A stretch of 20,187 nt of DNA from Marinilabiliaceae bacterium UBA5213. Its GTDB lineage: Bacteria > Bacteroidota > Bacteroidia > Bacteroidales > Marinilabiliaceae. The stretch's first letter is position 1. The number at the start of each line of letters is the position of its first letter. Position numbers and translations under genes: made by a program. This document shows positions 14,963-20,187 of the stretch, piece after piece. The stretch lies in assembly GCA_002412555.1 (NCBI GenBank), contig DHVH01000260.1:1721-21907 (forward strand), given 5' to 3'. A model generated the notes under the pieces. It worked only from the letters and a program-made list of their open reading frames with translations, was not told the origin of the DNA and did no database searches.

Positions 14963-17548
14963 ATGATACGAGCAATTACATTTCAATTCCGAGCAATTAT
15001 CTTGTTTTCTTTCCTTTTAATGGTGGTGCCTGCTATGGGGCAAATAATCCGGGTTGATTTGAATCAGAATTGGACATTTCACGGAAGAGATACCCTTGAA
15101 AAGCGTGAAGCCGATGTTCCGGGCTGTGTCCATACCGACCTTCTTTCTCATGCCTTGATTGAAGATCCCTTCTTTAGAGTTAATGAAAAGGATCAGCAGT
15201 GGATTGGTCAAAAGGACTGGGTGTATGAAACTCAATTTGATTTGGATAAAAAGGTTCTTTCTCATCAGACTGTCGAATTGGTGTTTAACGGATTGGATAC
15301 GTATGCCGATGTCTACCTGAACGATTCACTGGTTCTTTCGGCGGATAATATGCACCGTACCTGGCGGATTGATGCACGTGATTTGCTCAAAGCTCAGAAC
15401 AATCATTTGCGCATCTATTTCCATTCTGCCCTTAAAGTAGGATTGGAATTGCAGGAGGCTGCACCTATTCCGTTTTTCCAGTTTCCTAACAACGATCAAA
15501 CGGATGCCGATTTACGCGTGAGTCCCTTGCTGCGTAAGGCCGGGTACCATTTTGGTTGGGACTGGGGACCACGTTTTGTGACTTCAGGTATTTGGCGTGA
15601 TGTATTTGTAGAGGCATGGGACCATGTCAAGCTTGACGGCGTTCAAGTGATGACTCAAAAAATTGGGGATAAGGAAGCCACAATGGTAGCAGTGGTGGAG
15701 GTGCGCGCTGAAAAGGGAGCGGATACTGCTGGATTGGTCCTTCATTTTGATGGTATGGAGGTGGTCAATAAAGCGGTAGATCTTAAAAATGGGATCAATA
15801 AATTTGTATTTGAGTTTAAGGTGGCAAACCCAAATCTATGGTGGAGCAACGGTCTTGGAGAGGCCAACCTTTATGATTTCTCTGTAGCGCTTTCTCATGG
15901 GGATGTGGTTGTGGACAAAGAGGCTTTCAGGACGGGCATTCGCACCATTAAAGTGCTTACTGAAGACGATGCGCACGGCAAAAGTTTTTATCTGGAATTA
16001 AACGGTGTACCTGTCTTTATGAAGGGAGCCAACTATATTCCCAATGACAATTTCCTCAATCGGGTGCCTGATGAAAAATACCGTTATATTCTGCAGTCGG
16101 CTGCCGATGCCAATATGAATATGATTCGCGTATGGGGTGGCGGCGTTTTTGAGGAGGATATATTTTATGAGTTATGTGATGAAATGGGATTGCTGGTGTG
16201 GCAGGATATGTTGTTTGCCTGTGGGACCTATCCTGGCTATGATTCGTTTCTTGAAAGCGTGGCGCATGAGGTTATAGACAATGTTAAGCGCATTCGCAAC
16301 CATGCTTCTCTGGCACTATACTGTGGTAACAATGAGGTAGAAGTGGCCTATTACCAATGGGATTGGCAGAAAGCCCTCAATGCTAAGCAGCAGCTGATTC
16401 AGGAAGACTATATGCAGAAGCTCTTTTATGAGACCATTCCCCAGTCTATTGCCGTTGTGGATACCTCGCGCTATTATCATCCCACTTCGCCCATAACCGG
16501 TTATAATGACATCTCTCATTTGATGGGTGATATGCACGACTGGTCAGTGTGGCACGGCATGGCGCCTTTTGAGACTTACAATGAGAATGTACCCCGTTTT
16601 ATGAGTGAATATGGATTCCAGTCTTATCCCGAATTGTCAACTGTCATGACTTTTACCACTCCTGAAGACCGCACACTTGATTCGGAAGTGATGCAGGCGC
16701 ATCAGCGCTGCATGGCGGATGATTTGAAAGATAAGGGCTATGGCAATCGACTGATCAAACATTACATGGACCAATATTACCATGAGCCAAAAGATTTTGA
16801 GAGTTATCTGTATGTAAGCCAGTTGGTTCAGGCAAAGGGTGTTAAAATAGCTGTGGAAGCTCACCGACGAAATATGCCTGTATGCATGGGTACCCTTTAC
16901 TGGCAGCTCAATGATTGTTGGCCAGTGGCTTCATGGGCCAGCATCGATTATGAGGGTCGTTGGAAGGCCCTGCATTATACCATCAGAGATATGTACAAGG
17001 ATTTTCTTGTTTCTCCCATTGTGGAAGAGGATCAATTTCGGGTATATGTGGTATCAGATCGCTTGAATAATCAGGCAGCTACACTGAAAGTAACGCTTAT
17101 GGACCTATCGGGAAAGGCAATTTTCTCCAGATCGGTTGATGTGAATGTTCAGCCCAACAATAGTGAAATGTTGTTTGAAATTGCGCTTGAAAGCATGCTT
17201 AAAGATCTGGATAAAACCAATCTGGTTTGCCAGGTTGAGTTGCTTAGCGGTGATGTGCGCTTAGCTGACAACATCATGCACTTTGTGCCTGAAAATGCGT
17301 TGCAATTGAGCAATCCTGGAATTGAGAAGACGGTTCATCAAAAAGGCGATCATTTCGAAATAGTACTCACTGCAAATTCTATGGCAAAAGGTGTTTTTAT
17401 TAGTACGCCGGATGCCGTTGGATCCTACAGCAACAATTATTTTGACCTGATGCCAGGGGATACTAAGACTATTCGTTTCGTGCCCGCAGAAGCAGGTTTG
17501 ACTCGGGAAAGCTCTTTTGTTATTAAATCGCTGGTTGATTCTTTCTGA
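14963..17548 (+). CDS. GH2 beta-mannosidase, periplasmic
   Basis: Predicted to remove beta-linked mannose from the non-reducing ends of manno-oligosaccharides. It is 861 residues, normal for GH2 beta-mannosidases. A type I signal peptide (about 1-26, VVPAMGQ) without a lipobox points to the periplasm. Domains: N-terminal sugar-binding jelly roll (about 30-215, with NWTFHGRD, VPGCVHTDLL and GYHFGWDWGPRF, typical of beta-mannosidases), Ig-like domain (about 222-328), TIM barrel (about 335-680, with MKGANYIPND and MIRVWGGGVFE), then C-terminal beta domains. The acid/base is E458 in YCGNNEVE and the nucleophile E549 in RFMSEYGFQSYP. It follows the 252-bp structured gap and precedes the GH5 gene by 72 bp. 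Enzymes on either side make the oligosaccharides it would use. Confidence 0.95.
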   Translation: MIRAITFQFRAIILFSFLLMVVPAMGQIIRVDLNQNWTFHGRDTLEKREADVPGCVHTDLLSHALIEDPFFRVNEKDQQWIGQKDWVYETQFDLDKKVLSHQTVELVFNGLDTYADVYLNDSLVLSADNMHRTWRIDARDLLKAQNNHLRIYFHSALKVGLELQEAAPIPFFQFPNNDQTDADLRVSPLLRKAGYHFGWDWGPRFVTSGIWRDVFVEAWDHVKLDGVQVMTQKIGDKEATMVAVVEVRAEKGADTAGLVLHFDGMEVVNKAVDLKNGINKFVFEFKVANPNLWWSNGLGEANLYDFSVALSHGDVVVDKEAFRTGIRTIKVLTEDDAHGKSFYLELNGVPVFMKGANYIPNDNFLNRVPDEKYRYILQSAADANMNMIRVWGGGVFEEDIFYELCDEMGLLVWQDMLFACGTYPGYDSFLESVAHEVIDNVKRIRNHASLALYCGNNEVEVAYYQWDWQKALNAKQQLIQEDYMQKLFYETIPQSIAVVDTSRYYHPTSPITGYNDISHLMGDMHDWSVWHGMAPFETYNENVPRFMSEYGFQSYPELSTVMTFTTPEDRTLDSEVMQAHQRCMADDLKDKGYGNRLIKHYMDQYYHEPKDFESYLYVSQLVQAKGVKIAVEAHRRNMPVCMGTLYWQLNDCWPVASWASIDYEGRWKALHYTIRDMYKDFLVSPIVEEDQFRVYVVSDRLNNQAATLKVTLMDLSGKAIFSRSVDVNVQPNNSEMLFEIALESMLKDLDKTNLVCQVELLSGDVRLADNIMHFVPENALQLSNPGIEKTVHQKGDHFEIVLTANSMAKGVFISTPDAVGSYSNNYFDLMPGDTKTIRFVPAEAGLTRESSFVIKSLVDSF

Positions 17549-17620
17549 TTTAGTAGAATAGGTTTTTGAATACATTATCTTGTTTACCTGGGGTAGTAGA
17601 TTTTATCTAAAAAAAATAGG

Positions 17621-19702
17621 ATGAGAAATTTTGCTAATCTTTTATTTTTCATCGTATTCTTATTGAGCATGCCAATTAATGCTCAAGTAGATACTGATGA
17701 TTTGTTGGTGCACAATGGGCAACCATTGTTCTTGAGCGGGATGAATCTGGCATGGCTCAACTTTGCCGATGATTTAGGTAATTTTAATGAAGCGTTATTT
17801 ACGCAGCGGATGGACGACCTTTCTGAGGCCGGTGGTAACACTTGTCGTTGGTGGTTACATACAAATGGTAGTAAAAGTCCCCAATTTAACAGTGAAGGGG
17901 TTGTGTCGGGTATTCATGCGGATGATTTGAGTAACTTAAAGATTGCTTTGGATATAGCTTATGAACGAGGCATTACCATGATGTTGTGTTTATGGTCGTT
18001 TGATATGCTTCAGGACAATGCCGGCGCGGCCAACTGGCCTCGAAACAAGGCATTAATTGAAGATGCTCAAAAGACTCAGGCTTACATTGATAATGCACTA
18101 ATTCCGATGGTGGAATCTGTTAAAGGGCACCCTGGTATTATTGCCTGGGAAATATTCAACGAACCTGAAGGCATGAATCAAGATGTTGCTTGGGCGGGTT
18201 GGACAACTCAAAAGACAAATACAACTGCCATTCAGCAGTTTATTAACCTTACTGCAGGGGCTATTCACCGGACAGATCCAGAGGCAAAGGTTTCCAATGG
18301 GTCCTGGAATATTTTGGTTTTGAGCGATGTGGGTTCATTTACCAATTATTATACCGATGAAAAACTAATAGCTGCAGGTGGGGATGCCGATGGCACTTTG
18401 GATTTTTACATGGTTCATTATTACCCGGAACATTTTGGCACTACCATGTCGCCTTTCCATAACCCGGCTTCTCACTGGGGATTAGATAAACCCCTTGTGA
18501 TTGGTGAGTTTTCTGCCAAGGGCATTTCAACGCCCAACGGCGGCGGTAGCACCCTTACACCTGAACAAGCGTATGCCTATGCCATAGAAAATGGTTACGC
18601 CGGTGCGCTTTCATGGACCATGAGTGGGCATGATGGCCATGGTGATCTTTCTGACAGTCGACAGGCCATGCTTAATCTTCAGTCGGATTATCCTGAGTTA
18701 ATAAACCTTGAACCGGATGTTGATTATGACTATCCGCCAAGTGTTCATACTCCTTTGGAAACCTACTTTGTGGGTTCCGAGGATGTGAATATAAACAAGA
18801 CTGTTGCTGATCTTTATGATGTTTTTTCTTCCAATATTGATGATGCTACACTAGAGTTTTCTGTGGTTAGTAATTCCAACGATGCAATAGTTATTCCATC
18901 TATTGATTCTGATTTATTAATGCTTCAAATTATTGCCAATCAAACCGGAATGAGTCAGGTGGTTCTAAGAGCCAGAGATGCCAATGGCAAGACGGCTTCC
19001 ACGACCTTAATGGTGACCATATACGATCCTGAATCCACCGATTTGTTGTTGAATCGCAGGGCTTTTGCGTCAACTGAGGAAAACAATGACAGGAAGGCGG
19101 TTTTTGCTGTGGATGGCAATGTCGCAACCCGTTGGTCGTCGGTTTATTCCAATAATCAATGGCTTGCAGTTGAAATGGAAGCGTCTAAATCCATTCAGCA
19201 AGTGAAGCTGCACTGGGAAGCTGCCTATGGTAAGGATTATGAAATTCAGGTTTCTTTGAATGGTACTGACTGGACTACTGTATTTCACGAGACCGCAGGA
19301 AATGGCCAGTGGGATGTTATTAATTTGGATGAAGTAGAGGCCAAATTCATTCGAATGAAAGGCAATGTGAAGGCTACTCAATGGGGTTTTTCGTTGTTTG
19401 CTTTTCAGGCCTTTGCCGAAGCAGATGCTTCCAGTATTGGCAACTTGCAACCAGGAGCCCCGGATATTCTGTTGTTCCCCAATCCCGTTGAGGATTATCT
19501 GTATATCTCATCTGGCAATCCCTTTCCGCATGTTGAATTGACGGTTTATGGGCTTTTGGGACAACAGGTGTTTCATACCGTTTTAGAAGCTGTATCTCTT
19601 CAGTCTTACCCAATCAACCTTTCTTCTCTGAATAAGGGAATCTACTTTTTGGAGGTTGCAACTTATCAGTATCGTGAAAATTATAAAATTATAAAAAGGT
19701 AG
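17621..19702 (+). CDS. GH5 endo-beta-glycanase (likely mannanase) with CBM and T9SS tail
   Basis: A 693-residue secreted enzyme. A signal peptide (about 1-21, MPINAQ) leads to a GH5 barrel (about 25-360): NTCRWWLH on an early strand, the acid/base E181 in WEIFNEPEG, HYYPEHF around 266-272, the nucleophile E296 in LVIGEFSAKG, and the barrel Trp in ALSWTMSGHDGH. Residues about 372-468 look like a cadherin/Ig-type spacer; 474-598 resemble a discoidin (F5/8 type C, CBM32-like) module (AVDGNVATRWSS, WLAVEME, KFIRMKG). The last about 78 residues are a T9SS type A sorting domain (LFPNPVEDYLYIS, GLLGQQV, LNKGIYFLEV, YKIIKR). It should be exported by the Por machinery and be attached or released outside the cell. 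GH5 covers many substrates; mannanase is chosen because of the GH26 and GH2 neighbours. I do not assign a subfamily. Confidence 0.88.
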   Translation: MRNFANLLFFIVFLLSMPINAQVDTDDLLVHNGQPLFLSGMNLAWLNFADDLGNFNEALFTQRMDDLSEAGGNTCRWWLHTNGSKSPQFNSEGVVSGIHADDLSNLKIALDIAYERGITMMLCLWSFDMLQDNAGAANWPRNKALIEDAQKTQAYIDNALIPMVESVKGHPGIIAWEIFNEPEGMNQDVAWAGWTTQKTNTTAIQQFINLTAGAIHRTDPEAKVSNGSWNILVLSDVGSFTNYYTDEKLIAAGGDADGTLDFYMVHYYPEHFGTTMSPFHNPASHWGLDKPLVIGEFSAKGISTPNGGGSTLTPEQAYAYAIENGYAGALSWTMSGHDGHGDLSDSRQAMLNLQSDYPELINLEPDVDYDYPPSVHTPLETYFVGSEDVNINKTVADLYDVFSSNIDDATLEFSVVSNSNDAIVIPSIDSDLLMLQIIANQTGMSQVVLRARDANGKTASTTLMVTIYDPESTDLLLNRRAFASTEENNDRKAVFAVDGNVATRWSSVYSNNQWLAVEMEASKSIQQVKLHWEAAYGKDYEIQVSLNGTDWTTVFHETAGNGQWDVINLDEVEAKFIRMKGNVKATQWGFSLFAFQAFAEADASSIGNLQPGAPDILLFPNPVEDYLYISSGNPFPHVELTVYGLLGQQVFHTVLEAVSLQSYPINLSSLNKGIYFLEVATYQYRENYKIIKR

Positions 19703-19851
19703 GTCAACGAGTGGAAAAATATTAGCTCAAACGGATGATGCTTGGTTTGGTTTTTATGTGAGAAAGACTATATTTACAAGGGTTAGTGCCTGATTGACAG
19801 AATAATATAAGGAAATATGAAAATCGTATCACTTTTTAAAAGAAGACCTCT
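19703..19851 (+). promoter_or_regulatory. Promoter region of the last gene
   Basis: TTTG at 19746-19749 and TATATTTA at 19769-19776 are separated by 19 bp. This fits the Bacteroidota -33/-7 layout, with one mismatch in the -7 box (final A for G). Transcription would start near 19783, about 34 nt before the short leader ORF. No terminator hairpin after the GH5 stop is visible, so read-through is also possible. Confidence 0.42.
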
Positions 19852-19855
19852 ATGA
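19817..19855 (+). CDS. 12-codon leader ORF overlapping the next gene (ATGA)
   Basis: ATG at 19817 opens a 12-residue frame, MKIVSLFKRRPL, ending in TGA at 19853-19855, which shares ATGA with the start of the following lipoprotein. AAGGAA lies just before the leader ATG, a better ribosome site than any in front of the lipoprotein ATG, so translation of the two may be coupled. It has no known match that I can name and could be chance; a frameshift joining the two frames is another option. Confidence 0.3.
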   Translation: MKIVSLFKRRPL

Positions 19856-20187
19856 AATGCACATTTTTCACTTCACTTCGGCCAATTTTTCCGTTAGGAT
19901 TATTATTTATTCTTTTTTTTAATGCTTGTGACACCGAAAAAGGGCCTGAGTTAATTTCACCGCTTGAAGGTGAAACCATCGTTACCAATACGCCGGTATT
20001 GGCCTGGACGCCCGTTGAATGCGACTGGCAAGAGGTGTGGATCAACGGCATTAAGTTGGATTCACTGGCCGGGGATGTCAAATCTTATGTGCCTTTTGCT
20101 CTGTCCTTTGGTGTGAATGAATGGCAAATTGTAGCCGTTAATAAACATTCAAGAATTGAAGGAAAGCCTGCTACCTTTCATGTGGAG
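19852..20187 (+). CDS. Lipoprotein with Ig/Fn3-like N-terminal domain (5' part only)
   Basis: The frame stays open from the ATG at 19852 to the window edge (112 codons), so the 3' end is missing. A signal peptide with a long hydrophobic core ends at FFNACDTE, giving a lipidated Cys at residue 26; the lipobox is slightly loose (Phe and Asn at -3 and -2), which is tolerated in Bacteroidota. Residues about 32-112 look like a small beta-sandwich (PELISPLEGETI, PVLAWTPV, WINGIKLDS, NEWQIVAVN), the kind often found in front of a catalytic or binding domain in exported glycan enzymes. The main domain lies outside the window and I do not guess its family. Position after the GH5 gene suggests it belongs to the same locus. 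Confidence 0.7.
   Translation, partial: MKCTFFTSLRPIFPLGLLFILFFNACDTEKGPELISPLEGETIVTNTPVLAWTPVECDWQEVWINGIKLDSLAGDVKSYVPFALSFGVNEWQIVAVNKHSRIEGKPATFHVE

Overview
The window is a stretch of a Bacteroidota chromosome carrying most of a polysaccharide utilization locus (PUL) whose enzymes point to beta-mannan (mannan, glucomannan or galactomannan). The phylum call rests on a hybrid two-component regulator, an adjacent SusC/SusD pair, several lipoproteins with acidic residues after the lipobox Cys, weak Shine-Dalgarno sites, TAnnTTTG-type promoter boxes, and a type IX secretion (T9SS) sorting domain on one enzyme. The T9SS domain and multidomain secreted glycanases suggest an environmental polysaccharide degrader. 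I cannot place it below phylum.

Layout: 1-251 is the 3' end of an alpha/beta-hydrolase (esterase-like) gene. It converges with a 1362-residue hybrid two-component sensor/AraC regulator (HTCS) on the minus strand (277-4365). A 445-bp divergent promoter region (4366-4810) holds one good -7 box and two dyads that could be operators. On the plus strand follow a SusC-like TonB-dependent transporter (4811-7876), a SusD-like lipoprotein (7973-9631) and a surface glycan-binding lipoprotein with two tandem copies of one binding module (9663-11360). A strong intrinsic terminator (about 11372-11403) closes this uptake block. Next come a calcineurin-like phosphoesterase (11448-13016), a GH26 endo-mannanase lipoprotein (13037-14710), a 252-bp gap with a 73-nt imperfect hairpin, a GH2 beta-mannosidase (14963-17548), a GH5 endo-glycanase with a discoidin-like CBM and a T9SS tail (17621-19702), and the 5' part of a further lipoprotein (19852 to the end), preceded by a plausible promoter and a 12-codon overlapping leader ORF.

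Inferred working model: the GH5 enzyme (T9SS-exported) and GH26 enzyme (lipoprotein, probably surface-anchored) cut mannan outside the cell. The glycan-binding lipoprotein and SusD capture chains and oligosaccharides, and SusC imports them. The GH2 beta-mannosidase releases mannose in the periplasm. The HTCS senses an oligosaccharide in the periplasm through its propellers and activates the susC promoter. The role of the phosphoesterase is unexplained. No mannobiose epimerase, GH130 phosphorylase, sugar symporter or alpha-galactosidase is visible here; such genes may lie beyond the right edge.

I see no tRNA, rRNA, CRISPR, transposase or phage gene. This is a recognisable PUL rather than a wholly unknown system. 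The least explained parts are the large hairpin between the GH26 and GH2 genes, the phosphoesterase, the duplicated glycan-binding module, and the leader ORF before the last gene.
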